Assembly (NCBI GenBank): GCA_903839405.1
Contig: CAIMCD010000037.1
Span: forward strand, 43,204 to 107,203
Reading direction: 5' to 3'
Length of the DNA: 64,000 nt
Source of the DNA: an uncultured Chlorobiaceae bacterium
Lineage (GTDB): Bacteria; Bacteroidota; Chlorobiia; Chlorobiales; Chlorobiaceae
The notes under the pieces are model-generated. The model was given only the letters and a program-made list of their open reading frames with translations. It ran no database searches and was not told where the DNA came from. This document shows, piece by piece, positions 8,329 to 17,098 of the stretch. How positions within the stretch are numbered: position 1 is the first letter of the stretch; each line of letters opens with the position of its first letter. The position numbers and the translations under genes were made by a program.

Positions 8329-9895
8329 CGGTGAAGAGGTGGTAGTTCATGCTGTCCTGGAGGGCGAGCAGGCTGGCTTCGATGATGTTGGTTGAAACGC
8401 CAACCGTGCCCCAGGTGTTGCGGCCGTTACTGGTTTCTATCAATACCCGAACCTTGGCGCTGGTGCCGCGCTTCTCTTCGAGCACACGGACTTTATAATC
8501 CACCAGCTTGATGGTCTTGATCTGCGGGTAAAAATGGATCAGCGCCTTGCGGAGCGCCTTGTCGAGCGCATTGACCGGGCCATCACCATCGGCGGCAATA
8601 TGCTCGATCTCATCTCCAACCTCAACCTTGAGGACCGCCTGATCGACATTCGGGCTGCTGATGCCTGACTCAATCGAGACCTTGGTTTCAAGCACCTTGA
8701 AGAAGGGTCTGAAGGTGCCGAGTTCCCGGTGGAGGATCAGCTCAAACGAGGCTTCAGCCCCGTCAAACTGGTACCCCTTGTGCTCCAGCTCCTTGATGTG
8801 CTGCACAAGGTTTTTGATCTGCTCACCTTTTTCAGGGATGGCAATACCAAGCTCATTGGCCTTGTAGCGGATGTTGCTCTGGCCGGCAAGTTCTGAAACC
8901 AGAACCCTCTGGCGGTTGCCGACAAGCGTTGGGTCAATGTGCTCGTAGAGCGAACTCTCTTTCATCACCGCGCTGACGTGGATGCCGCCCTTATGGGCAA
9001 AGGCCGATTTACCCACAAACGGCGCGCGGGTGTTTGAAGGCATATTGAGAATCTCGTAAACATATTTCGAGAGGGAGGTCAACTGGTTGAGATGCTCCAC
9101 ATGCTCGAAGGAGAGACCAAGCTTCAGCATGATATTGGGAATAATGCTGATAAGGTTGGCGTTGCCGCACCGCTCGCCGATACCGTTGATGGTGCCCTGG
9201 ATATGGGTTGCACCGCCCATGACCGCCGCAATGGAGTTGGCCACGGCGAGATCGCTGTCGTTATGGCTGTGAATGCCGGTGGGTACGCCGCTCACTTCGC
9301 GGACATGGCGGACAATTTCCGTGACCTCGTGCGGCATTGAGCCGCCGTTGGTATCGCAGAGGATAACTCTTGATGCACCGGCCTGAACGGCCGAGAGCAC
9401 CATTTTCAGGGCGAACTCCTGGTTGTTCTTGTAGCCGTCAAAGAAGTGTTCCGCGTCAAAAAAGACCTCACGACCTTCACGCTTGAGGAACTCCACCGAA
9501 CGGAAAATCAGCTCGGCATTCTCTTCGTCGGAGATGCCGAGGCTTTTCTCAGAGTGCGCTTTCCAGGTTTTGCCGAAGATGGTGATAACCGGCGTTTCGG
9601 ATTGCAGCAGTCCCAGCAGGTTCCCATCACTTTCGACTGCTTTGACACTCCGGGCGGTTGAGCCGAAGGAGCAGAGCTTTGCATGCTGGAACTTGAGGGC
9701 GCGCACCTTGACAAAAAACTCCTCATCCTTCGGGTTGCTGCTCGGCCAGCCGCCTTCGATATAGTCCATGCCGAACTCGTCAAGCCTTTCGGCAATCAGC
9801 AGTTTGTCCTGAACCGAAAGATTGATATGCTCACCCTGTGTGCCGTCACGCAGGGTGGTGTCGTACAGCTCTATTTTTTTTTGTATTGCACTCAT
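8285..9895 (-). CDS. cimA: (R)-citramalate synthase
   Basis: 536 residues. Condenses pyruvate with acetyl-CoA to citramalate, which LeuCD and LeuB convert to 2-oxobutyrate for isoleucine synthesis without threonine. The HMGL-like barrel begins with YDTTLRDGTQGEH (11-23) and has GIHSHNDSDLAVANS, which supplies the metal-binding histidines. A LeuA-type allosteric dimer domain occupies roughly the last 150 residues. The YIEGGWPSSNPKDEEFF stretch and the missing IPMS-type signature favour citramalate synthase over a second LeuA; the true LeuA is four genes upstream. It is the last gene of the ilv-leu operon, 3 bp after leuD, and probably shares its regulation. Feedback inhibition by isoleucine is expected from the family but not shown here. 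Confidence 0.92.
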   Translation of the reverse strand: MSAIQKKIELYDTTLRDGTQGEHINLSVQDKLLIAERLDEFGMDYIEGGWPSSNPKDEEFFVKVRALKFQHAKLCSFGSTARSVKAVESDGNLLGLLQSETPVITIFGKTWKAHSEKSLGISDEENAELIFRSVEFLKREGREVFFDAEHFFDGYKNNQEFALKMVLSAVQAGASRVILCDTNGGSMPHEVTEIVRHVREVSGVPTGIHSHNDSDLAVANSIAAVMGGATHIQGTINGIGERCGNANLISIIPNIMLKLGLSFEHVEHLNQLTSLSKYVYEILNMPSNTRAPFVGKSAFAHKGGIHVSAVMKESSLYEHIDPTLVGNRQRVLVSELAGQSNIRYKANELGIAIPEKGEQIKNLVQHIKELEHKGYQFDGAEASFELILHRELGTFRPFFKVLETKVSIESGISSPNVDQAVLKVEVGDEIEHIAADGDGPVNALDKALRKALIHFYPQIKTIKLVDYKVRVLEEKRGTSAKVRVLIETSNGRNTWGTVGVSTNIIEASLLALQDSMNYHLFTVKAAQPKTAESPQP

Positions 9896-9898
9896 AAA

Positions 9899-10465
9899 TC
9901 AGCTCTGGGCCATTAAATTTTCCGCTCTTGCATAGGCAAAAATTCCGCCTGCCTGCACAATCTTGAAGACATCACCCAGAGAGTTGAGTTTGTAGGTGAC
10001 CTTGCGGGTCAGGTTTTCAAGGGTGTTTGCCTCGATATCAATTTTCAGTTCATCACCCGTAGCGATGAGCTGGTTGAGATGTTCAGCGGTTTCATAGGGT
10101 ATAACAAAGCCGCCATCTACACAGTTGCGGTATAAAATCCTGGCGTAGGACTCAGCCACAACGGCCTTCACTCCGGCAACCTGCAGAGCAAAGGGAGCGT
10201 GCTCCCTTGACGAACCGCAGCCGAAGTTCGGCCCGGCAATGATGATGGTATAGTCAGAGCTGAACTCTCCATCCCGAACAAAGGGGATGTTGCCTTCCGG
10301 CAGGCCACCCTGTGCCGGCGGCACGCCGGAAAGGGCATACTTGCCGTAGAGCTTGACCTCTTCGGGGTCGGAGAGGCTGTAGACAAGGTGCTCAGCCGGA
10401 ATTATCTGGTCGGTATCGATATTTTTGCCCAGTACGTAGGCTTTTCCCTGAATGATAGTTTCCAT
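9899..10465 (-). CDS. leuD: 3-isopropylmalate dehydratase small subunit
   Basis: 188-residue swivel-domain subunit of isopropylmalate isomerase. It has the family's GKNIDTDQIIPAEHL (14-28) and the substrate-contact loop GPNFGCGSSREHAPFAL. Together with LeuC it interconverts 2- and 3-isopropylmalate, and most likely also citramalate and 3-methylmalate in the CimA route. The length, slightly longer than archaeal forms, suits pairing with the 431-residue LeuC. It lies 60 bp after leuC and 3 bp before cimA in the operon. Confidence 0.95.
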   Translation of the reverse strand: METIIQGKAYVLGKNIDTDQIIPAEHLVYSLSDPEEVKLYGKYALSGVPPAQGGLPEGNIPFVRDGEFSSDYTIIIAGPNFGCGSSREHAPFALQVAGVKAVVAESYARILYRNCVDGGFVIPYETAEHLNQLIATGDELKIDIEANTLENLTRKVTYKLNSLGDVFKIVQAGGIFAYARAENLMAQS

Positions 10466-10525
10466 AGTATTTGTTTTCCTCTACAAGTTCATTCGGTCGA
10501 TTAAGTCAGAGTCTCATTGTGCCGA

Positions 10526-11821
10526 TCAGAGAAAATCTCTCGGATCGGTAAGTTTGCCGGTAATTGCCGAAGCCGCAGCGGTGAGCGGGGAGGCCAGGTA
10601 GACCCCTGCGTTCTTGCTGCCCATGCGTCCGGGGAAATTACGGTTAGTGGTTGAAACAACAACATCGTTATCAACCGAACGTCCAACGGTATCGGACGGC
10701 CCACCCAAACATGCGGCGCATGAAGGAAGGGCAATGCTGCATCCGGCATCCTCAAATATCTGCTTGAGAGTCTGACCTTCATAAAGCTCATGCTCAAGAT
10801 CAAGGGCAACTTTAACCGTGGCCGGCACAATGTTGGTCTGAACCGCTACCTTCCGTCCCTTCAGGATTTTAGCCGCCATGACAAAGTCGGTCAGTTTGCC
10901 GCCGGTGCAGGAGCCGATGTATGACTTGGTGATGGTTGTGCCCTGGACACTTCTGACCGTTGCCCGGTTATCGGGGCTGTGCGGCTGGGCCACAACCGGC
11001 TCAAGTTCACGCACATTGTAGCGGTACTTGCTGTGATAGCGGGCGTCCGGATCGCTCTGGAAAATCTCGTAAGGCTTCTGGCTTTTTGACTTGACGTAAG
11101 CTTCGGTAATGGCATCGGCCGCAATAATGCCGTTCATGCCGCCCGCCTCAATAGCCATGTTGGTGAGGGTCATTCTCTCCTCCATTGGAAGCGAGAAGAT
11201 CGCCTCGCCGTCGAACTCCAGCGTCCGGTAGGTTGCGCCGTCGGTGGTGATGTCGCCAAGAATCTGCAGAATCAGATCTTTGGCCGTCAGATACTCGGGC
11301 ATCTCGCCATCAAAGGTAAAGAGCATCGATTCCGGCACTTTTTCCCAGAGCTTGCCGGTGCCGAGGATGAAGGCTGCATCGGTGTTGCCGATACCCGAGC
11401 CGAACATGCCGAAGGCTCCGGAGGTACAGGTGTGCGAGTCGGTGCCGAAGAGCACCGTGCCGGGCAGATTGAATCCCTCTTCAGCCAAAGCAACGTGGCA
11501 GACCCCTTTATAGCGATCGGTGCCGACATCGTAGTAGTGCTCGAGCCCCTGCTCTTTGGCAAATTGGCGCAAGAGGTCAATGTTGCGGTGAGCATGCTCG
11601 TTGGCGGTGAAAATATAGTGGTCAGGCAGCACGACAACCTTTGACGGATCCCAGACTTTTGCGTCCGGTCCGAACTCCTGCTTGAAAATATCAAAGGTCG
11701 GTGGCCCGCAGACATCGTGGGTCAGAAGGATATCGACATTGAGCCAGACGCTCTCACCCGCATCAACAAATTTCCGGTTTGCGGCCCTGGCCAGGATTTT
11801 CTGGGTTATGGTTTGTTGCAT
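10526..11821 (-). CDS. leuC: 3-isopropylmalate dehydratase large subunit
   Basis: 431-residue aconitase-superfamily subunit carrying a [4Fe-4S] cluster. The cluster cysteines are seen in YIGSCTGGKLTDF and in LPSCAACLGG (two). The catalytic His region appears as FGTDSHTCTSGAFGMFG. The shorter length (about 430 rather than 465) places it in the group shared by archaea and many anaerobes, which often accepts both isopropylmalate and citramalate-derived substrates. That fits the neighbouring cimA. leuA ends 6 bp upstream, and leuD follows. Confidence 0.95.
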   Translation of the reverse strand: MQQTITQKILARAANRKFVDAGESVWLNVDILLTHDVCGPPTFDIFKQEFGPDAKVWDPSKVVVLPDHYIFTANEHAHRNIDLLRQFAKEQGLEHYYDVGTDRYKGVCHVALAEEGFNLPGTVLFGTDSHTCTSGAFGMFGSGIGNTDAAFILGTGKLWEKVPESMLFTFDGEMPEYLTAKDLILQILGDITTDGATYRTLEFDGEAIFSLPMEERMTLTNMAIEAGGMNGIIAADAITEAYVKSKSQKPYEIFQSDPDARYHSKYRYNVRELEPVVAQPHSPDNRATVRSVQGTTITKSYIGSCTGGKLTDFVMAAKILKGRKVAVQTNIVPATVKVALDLEHELYEGQTLKQIFEDAGCSIALPSCAACLGGPSDTVGRSVDNDVVVSTTNRNFPGRMGSKNAGVYLASPLTAAASAITGKLTDPRDFL

Positions 11822-11827
11822 TGTATG

Positions 11828-13396
11828 TTAAACCCCGTTATCTATGGTTTCAGTAGAGTTGTTTTCAAAATGGTGCTGGCGCAGGCCGAGTGCCTGCAGA
11901 TAAGCCCTTGCACTTGCTTCAATAATATCGGTCGAGACCCCTCTTCCGTTAAAGGATACTCCCCGGTCACGAATCCGTACCAGTGCCTCTCCGAGAGCCT
12001 GACGTCCGGCTGTTGTTGAACGCACGGCGTAGGAGGTGACCATGGAGTCAATGCCGAGTGCCCGCTCGATAGCGCGGAAACAGGCATCAACCGGCCCGTC
12101 GCCCGTGGCTGACTCTTCAAAGACGCGGTCATCATGCACTATCCTCACCGTTGCGGTTGGAATAGAGGCCGTGCCGCTGTTGATGTGGAGGTAGTCCAGC
12201 TCAAAGGAGCTCTGGGATTTGCCGAGTTCGTCACCCATAAGCACGCGCAAATCATCGTCATAGACCTCTTTCTTTTTATCGGCAATCACCACAAAGCGCT
12301 GGTAGACCGCTTCAAGTTCCGTGTCCGCCAGGTCGTGACCGAGGGCAATGAGGCGCGACTTGAGGCCGTGTTTGCCGGAGTGGCGTCCAAGCACGATGCT
12401 GGTCTGCGGCACGCCTACCGATTCGGGGGTCATTACCTCATAGGTCTCACGGTTTTTCAGCATTCCGTCCTGATGAATGCCGGACTCGTGTGAAAAGGCG
12501 TTGTCGCCCACAATCGCCTTGTTCGGCTGGATAATGATGCCGGTAAAGGTGGAGACCATCCGGCTGGTATTGTAGATCTCCTCACTGACAACATCGGTAT
12601 AGAAGTTGTGCAGGTCGCTCCGCACTTTGAGCGCCATCACAATCTCCTCAAGGGAGGCATTTCCGGCCCGCTCTCCGATACCGTTCACCGAGCACTCCAC
12701 CTGACGCGCTCCATTCTGGAGGGCCGCGAGGGTGTTGGCTACGGCAAGGCCGAGGTCGTTATGGCAGTGGACGCTGATAACGGCATTCCGGATATTGGGT
12801 ACCGCTGTGCAGAGATGGGCTATTTTGGCGCCGAACTCAAAGGGCCAGGTATAGCCGGTTGTATCGGGAATATTGACCGTTGTGGCTCCAGCGGCAATCA
12901 CGGCTTCAATGATTTCAGCCAGATATGCCGGATCGGTGCGCCCTGCATCTTCCGCCGAGAACTCGATATCGGGTGTGAATGTTTTTGCAAAACTGACGGC
13001 ATCGACCGCCATCTTCAGTACGGTTTTGCGTTTCTCAGCCAGGCTGACTCCGTAGCGCTCACTGGCGAACTTGCCGGCAATATGGATGTCAGAAGTGCTG
13101 ATAAAGGTGTGGATGCGGGGTTTGCGGGCATGTTGCAGCGCTTTCCAGGAAGCGGTGATATCATTTTCCACCGAACGGGCCAGAGCAGCCACAACCGCTC
13201 CCGACTCTGCGCTGATGCGTTGAACCGCCTCAAGCTGCAGCGGGGAAGAAGCCGGAAAACCGGCTTCTATGATGTCGACCCCGAGCTTTTCAAGCTGCCG
13301 GGCGATCTCCACTTTTTCCTGGACATTCAGGGAAGCGCCGGGGGATTGCTCCCCGTCGCGCAGGGTTGTATCAAATACCAGGATTTTTTCTTTCAC
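11828..13396 (-). CDS. leuA: 2-isopropylmalate synthase
   Basis: 522 residues, the usual length for bacterial LeuA. Condenses 2-oxoisovalerate with acetyl-CoA as the first step of leucine synthesis. The barrel starts VFDTTLRDGEQSPGASL (7-23), the signature of true isopropylmalate synthases. The second signature, VHCHNDLGLAVANTLAAL, supplies the metal-binding histidines. The C-terminal regulatory domain (SGTASIPTATVRI and following) should bind leucine. It lies 23 bp after leuB and 6 bp before leuC. Confidence 0.96.
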   Translation of the reverse strand: MKEKILVFDTTLRDGEQSPGASLNVQEKVEIARQLEKLGVDIIEAGFPASSPLQLEAVQRISAESGAVVAALARSVENDITASWKALQHARKPRIHTFISTSDIHIAGKFASERYGVSLAEKRKTVLKMAVDAVSFAKTFTPDIEFSAEDAGRTDPAYLAEIIEAVIAAGATTVNIPDTTGYTWPFEFGAKIAHLCTAVPNIRNAVISVHCHNDLGLAVANTLAALQNGARQVECSVNGIGERAGNASLEEIVMALKVRSDLHNFYTDVVSEEIYNTSRMVSTFTGIIIQPNKAIVGDNAFSHESGIHQDGMLKNRETYEVMTPESVGVPQTSIVLGRHSGKHGLKSRLIALGHDLADTELEAVYQRFVVIADKKKEVYDDDLRVLMGDELGKSQSSFELDYLHINSGTASIPTATVRIVHDDRVFEESATGDGPVDACFRAIERALGIDSMVTSYAVRSTTAGRQALGEALVRIRDRGVSFNGRGVSTDIIEASARAYLQALGLRQHHFENNSTETIDNGV

Positions 13397-13419
13397 GGTC
13401 TCTTTTCGCCTTTGTTTAT

Positions 13420-14496
13420 TCAGGCGCCAAGGTGCCTGACAATTCCTTCGGTCATCTCTATGGTTGAAACGGTTTTCTCTCCGGGAGAGGCTATGTCGGC
13501 CGTCCGGAGTCCTGAAGCAAGGGTATCCTCAATTGCCTGATAGATCTCCAGGGCAATCTCCGGCATACCGAAGCTGTGTTCGAACATCATGGCAACCGAC
13601 GCAATGGTGGCAATTGGGTTGGCCTTGTTCTGACCAGCAATGTCGGGCGCGCTGCCGTGGATCGGCTCATAGAGCGCATGGGTTGTGCCGATGCTGGCCG
13701 AGGGGAGCATGCCGAGGCTTCCGGTAATCATCCCGGCAATATCGCTGAGGATATCGCCAAAGAGGTTGCTGGTAACAATCACATCAAACTGCTTCGGGTT
13801 CCTGACAATCTGCATCGCCGCATTGTCGACATACATATCGCTCAGCTCCACATCCGGGAAATCAAGGGCGACCTGATGCACCACGTTCCGCCAGAACTGG
13901 GAAACTTCAAGCACGTTGGCCTTGTCGATGGAGATAACCTTGCCCTTGCGTTTCTGTGCGGCTTCAAACGCCAGACGTGCAATCCGCTCAACCTCATAGC
14001 GTTCGTAGACCATGGTGTTCCAACCCTTGTTCTCATCAAAGCCACGCGGCTGGCCGAAATAGATGCCGCCTGTAAGCTCCCTGAAAACAAGAAAATCGGT
14101 GCCGCGCACCACATCCGCCTTGAGTGAAGATGCGTCAATCAGCGCGTCATAAACCTTTGCCGGACGGAGGTTGGCAAAGAGCTCAAGCTCCTTGCGGATT
14201 TTAAGCAGCGCCGCTTCCGGCTTGTGCTCGTGCGGCAAACTCTCCCATTTCGGGCCGCCAACCGCGCCGAGCAGCACGGCGTCACACTTCCGGCAGGCAT
14301 CAAGCGTTGCTTGGGTAAGCATTTCGCCGTGCAGGTCGTAGGAAGCGCCGCCGAAGGGATGCTCTTCAATCTCTATGGTAAACTCGTGCTTTTTGGAGAG
14401 CTGCTGCAATACAGCAACAGCTCCCGCAACGACTTCCGGGCCGATTCCGTCACCCGGTATGGATACAATCTTGTACATGCTTTTCTGGTGGGTCAT
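13420..14496 (-). CDS. leuB: 3-isopropylmalate dehydrogenase
   Basis: 358-residue NAD-dependent beta-decarboxylating dehydrogenase. Oxidises 3-isopropylmalate, and 3-methylmalate in the citramalate route. Motifs include SIPGDGIGPEV near 13-23, FRELTGGIYFGQPR, DKANVLEVSQFWR, and YEPIHGSAPDIAGQNKANP for NAD binding. The ATG at 14496 directly abuts the ilvC stop; the ATG at 14478 (MYKIVSIPGDG) is an equally possible start. No clear ribosome site precedes either, so translation may be coupled to ilvC. Confidence 0.95.
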   Translation of the reverse strand: MTHQKSMYKIVSIPGDGIGPEVVAGAVAVLQQLSKKHEFTIEIEEHPFGGASYDLHGEMLTQATLDACRKCDAVLLGAVGGPKWESLPHEHKPEAALLKIRKELELFANLRPAKVYDALIDASSLKADVVRGTDFLVFRELTGGIYFGQPRGFDENKGWNTMVYERYEVERIARLAFEAAQKRKGKVISIDKANVLEVSQFWRNVVHQVALDFPDVELSDMYVDNAAMQIVRNPKQFDVIVTSNLFGDILSDIAGMITGSLGMLPSASIGTTHALYEPIHGSAPDIAGQNKANPIATIASVAMMFEHSFGMPEIALEIYQAIEDTLASGLRTADIASPGEKTVSTIEMTEGIVRHLGA

Positions 14497-15489
14497 TTAT
14501 TTTTTGATCAGCCAGCTCATCATATCACGGAGCTTTGCTCCGACCTTCTCAATCGCGTGGTTACTGTTCTCGGCTCTCAGTTTGTTGAGCGTCTTGTAAC
14601 CGCCGTTGCACTCGTCAATAAACTCTGTGGCAAAACGGCCATCCTGAACCTCTTCAAGAATCTTTTTCATCTCGGCCTTTACGGCAGGAGTGATAAGGCG
14701 CGGTCCACGGGTCATGCCGCCGTACTCAGCAGTGTCGCTGACCGAGTAGTTCATTCTTGACAGGCCACCTTCATAAAAGAGATCCACAATGAGCTTTAAC
14801 TCATGCATACACTCAAAGTAGGCAAGCTCCTCAGGGTAACCGGCTTCCACCAGGGTTTCAAATCCAGCCTTGATCAGCTCGGCCGAACCGCCGCAAAGCA
14901 CCGCCTGCTCACCGAAGAGATCAGTTTCAGTTTCGTTTTTGATTGAGGTTTCAATAACACCGGCTTTGGTGCCGCCAAGGGCTTTGGCCCAGGCCAGCGC
15001 CTGCTGTTTGGCTTCACCGGTATAGTCCTGGTGAACCGCGATCAAACAGGGAACGCCGTTGCCCTGGGTAAAGGTGCGGCGCACCAGGTGGCCGGGGCTT
15101 TTCGGCGCAATCATGATGACGTTGATGGTCTCGGCCGGAACAATCGGGTTGTAATGAATATTGAAGCCGTGCGCAAAGGCAAGGGTGTTGCCCGCAACAA
15201 GGTTCGGAGCAATTTCGCTCTCATAGATTGCTTTCTGGGTCTGGTCCGGCAGGAGCACCATCACAATGTCGGCCCACTTGACCGCATCGGCTACGGTGTT
15301 GACCTGAAGACCGGCTTCACGGGCTTTTGCGCATGAAGAGCTGTCGGCGCGAAGACCGACGCAGACGTTCAGACCGCTATCCTTGAGGTTCAGGGCATGA
15401 GCATGACCCTGACTTCCGTAACCGAGCACTGCGATATTTTTTCCCTGCAGAAACCCGAGATCGGCATCCTGCTCATAATAAACGTTCAT
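14497..15489 (-). CDS. ilvC: Ketol-acid reductoisomerase (NADP+)
   Basis: 330-residue class I enzyme that rearranges and reduces acetolactate or acetohydroxybutyrate in valine, leucine and isoleucine synthesis. The Rossmann motif is [14 protein letters not shown], and the acidic metal ligands are found in [13 protein letters not shown] and the C-terminal knotted domain ([13 protein letters not shown]). I start it at [10 protein letters not shown] (15489); an ATG three codons earlier exists. It lies 40 bp after ilvN and abuts leuB. Confidence 0.96.
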   Translation of the reverse strand: MNVYYEQDADLGFLQGKNIAVLGYGSQGHAHALNLKDSGLNVCVGLRADSSSCAKAREAGLQVNTVADAVKWADIVMVLLPDQTQKAIYESEIAPNLVAGNTLAFAHGFNIHYNPIVPAETINVIMIAPKSPGHLVRRTFTQGNGVPCLIAVHQDYTGEAKQQALAWAKALGGTKAGVIETSIKNETETDLFGEQAVLCGGSAELIKAGFETLVEAGYPEELAYFECMHELKLIVDLFYEGGLSRMNYSVSDTAEYGGMTRGPRLITPAVKAEMKKILEEVQDGRFATEFIDECNGGYKTLNKLRAENSNHAIEKVGAKLRDMMSWLIKK

Positions 15490-15529
15490 CTGTAACATGT
15501 TTTGATTGATAATTGCAGTATAACTGGCC

Positions 15530-16006
15530 TTATTCTCCCCTGTGGATCGCTACAGCACCGGAACGGGCAAGCTCCTTGATGCCGTACGGCCTGAAGATAT
15601 CAATGGTTGTGTTGATCTTGTCCGGAGATCCAATGACCTCAATAGTAATGGATTTTTGTTTTATATCCACGACTTTTCCTTTAAAAACATTGATCAACTC
15701 AAAAATCTCGTGCTGCACGCTTTTGCCGAGTTTAAGGGTCATAAGCAGCAGCTCGCGCTCAACATGCGGCTGGCGGGTAAGATCAATAACCTTGATGGTA
15801 TCAATAAGCCGGTTCAACTGTTTAAGTACCTGGCTGATGATCTGGTCGTCGCCCCGGGTGACAATGGTCATGCGCGAGATTTCCGTATCCTCGGTCTCGC
15901 CGATGGAGATACTCTCCAGGTTAAAACCCCGTGCGCTGAACATGGCCGCAACCCGGTTAAGGGAGCCGAACTTGTTTTCAACCAGTACTGATATGATGTG
16001 TTTCAT
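15530..16006 (-). CDS. ilvN: Acetolactate synthase small (regulatory) subunit
   Basis: 158 residues: an N-terminal ACT domain ([21 protein letters not shown]) that binds valine and a C-terminal regulatory domain, as in IlvN/IlvH. It activates and feedback-controls the catalytic subunit IlvB. ilvB is normally just upstream, but here 475 bp of apparently non-coding DNA come before ilvN, and no ilvB is in the window. ilvN therefore appears to head the operon. Confidence 0.95.
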   Translation of the reverse strand: MKHIISVLVENKFGSLNRVAAMFSARGFNLESISIGETEDTEISRMTIVTRGDDQIISQVLKQLNRLIDTIKVIDLTRQPHVERELLLMTLKLGKSVQHEIFELINVFKGKVVDIKQKSITIEVIGSPDKINTTIDIFRPYGIKELARSGAVAIHRGE

Positions 16007-16482
16007 GGATTCAAATGATGATATGCGCTGTAGCCAGTTATGATAACGTCAGATAGAGATAGCTTTATGTGTCCGGTGACGGTGCTGGTGCATCCTGGAA
16101 TACCCCGCATCCCATTATTAATATAATGGGTTGAAATGGTTAATCCTGTTTTTGACCGCCAATATACGGTTTTTTCTGAACAGTACGGCTACTCAGCGGA
16201 GTAATACAAGAGAGCGTGCAGGGAATGAGGTGTTCTATGGTCGCCAGTGTGGCCGGGTATATAATAATATAAAGGTAGCCCTTATCGGCGGATCACTACC
16301 GGTTATTCTTGGCTGGTATAACCCCGATGCCAGAAAATCACCATCCGCGTTATCAGCCAGTTTGGTGAGGAGAGCATGAAGGGTATGGTTGTTGCTCAGT
16401 AGGGTATCGGTGGGTGTGATGGATGGTTTGAGCCGGTTAAAGGCGGAACGCTCCGAAGTAGGGCGTTCCGCCGGAAAGCCGG
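16007..16482. promoter_or_regulatory. Non-coding region upstream of ilvN with hairpin
   Basis: About 475 bp without a convincing gene. It should contain the promoter of the ilv-leu-cim operon. A 20-bp dyad, CCCATTAT-TAAT-ATAATGGG, lies at 16111-16130, 105 bp upstream of the ilvN start, and could be an operator or an RNA hairpin. No T-box elements or leader peptide with repeated Leu/Ile/Val codons were recognised. Confidence 0.35.
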
Positions 16483-16830
16483 TTATGGGCGTGTCCAGAT
16501 GGAGCCTCCGAAGCCGCCGGTTTTATAGGTGGCGGTCGCTTTGTTTGGCGTGTCGAGACGAAGAATCAAAATCCCTTCCTGCATAATGGTGCCTTTTGGC
16601 ACATCAGCCCAGCGGAGAATGATCTGGTTACCATCGATGTAGCCTGAAGCAACGTTTGACCAGGATGGAGCGGTTGGAGTGCGCTCTCCATACCAGAAGA
16701 CCTCTTTTCCAAGCTGCCGGAGGTAATAGCTTCCTCCATCATTACAGCTCCATTTGCCTGTAAGATCAGCGAATGCGAGGGCGGGAAGAGAGAAGATGAC
16801 CAGGAAAAGCAGGGTTTTGAGTTGTTTCAT
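16483..16830 (-). CDS. Small exported protein of unknown function
   Basis: 115 residues with a classic signal peptide (MKQLKTLLFLVIFSLPALAFA, cleavage near 21-22). The mature part of about 94 residues begins DLTGKWSCNDGGSYYLRQLG and looks like a small beta-barrel: alternating polar and hydrophobic strands, with WSCNDGG and GSIWTRP as conserved-looking ends. It has a single Cys, so no internal disulfide. Similar 'LTGKW.CNDGG.YY(L/I)RQ' proteins of unknown role occur in several bacteria as far as I recall. It is monocistronic; the 3' end faces the ilv promoter region. Confidence 0.75.
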   Translation of the reverse strand: MKQLKTLLFLVIFSLPALAFADLTGKWSCNDGGSYYLRQLGKEVFWYGERTPTAPSWSNVASGYIDGNQIILRWADVPKGTIMQEGILILRLDTPNKATATYKTGGFGGSIWTRP

Positions 16831-17098
16831 ATTTGCCTCCAGGGTTAGTGTTGAGAAAACGGGGGCATAGCCCCCTAAATTCCAGAGTGGCTTAAATATG
16901 GTATAATGTTATTAAATTTGTAGTTACTGCCATATAGAGAACATGCATAAGCGGTATGGAAAAGAGCTGTCTATCATGTCTGGTTTCCAGTAACCTTTTT
17001 TGCTGATGCGGTGTATTGTGGCTAGTGTTTGAGTAATAAAGGCTTATTGTTTAATTATAAATAACCTCACAATAATACGCAATAATTATTTTCCACTC
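16831..17098. other. Intergenic region
   Basis: AT-rich region of 268 bp between the small exported protein's start and the TpsB stop. It carries the promoter of the exported protein gene. No gene, RNA or clear terminator was seen. Confidence 0.3.

Noticed and set aside
12608..13540. Long open frame (310 codons) on the plus strand across leuA
   Set aside because: It is the mirror of leuA, whose protein is unmistakable on the other strand.
16131..16379. Open frame of 82 codons upstream of ilvN
   Set aside because: No ribosome site, irregular composition and no recognisable family; it overlaps the expected operon promoter.
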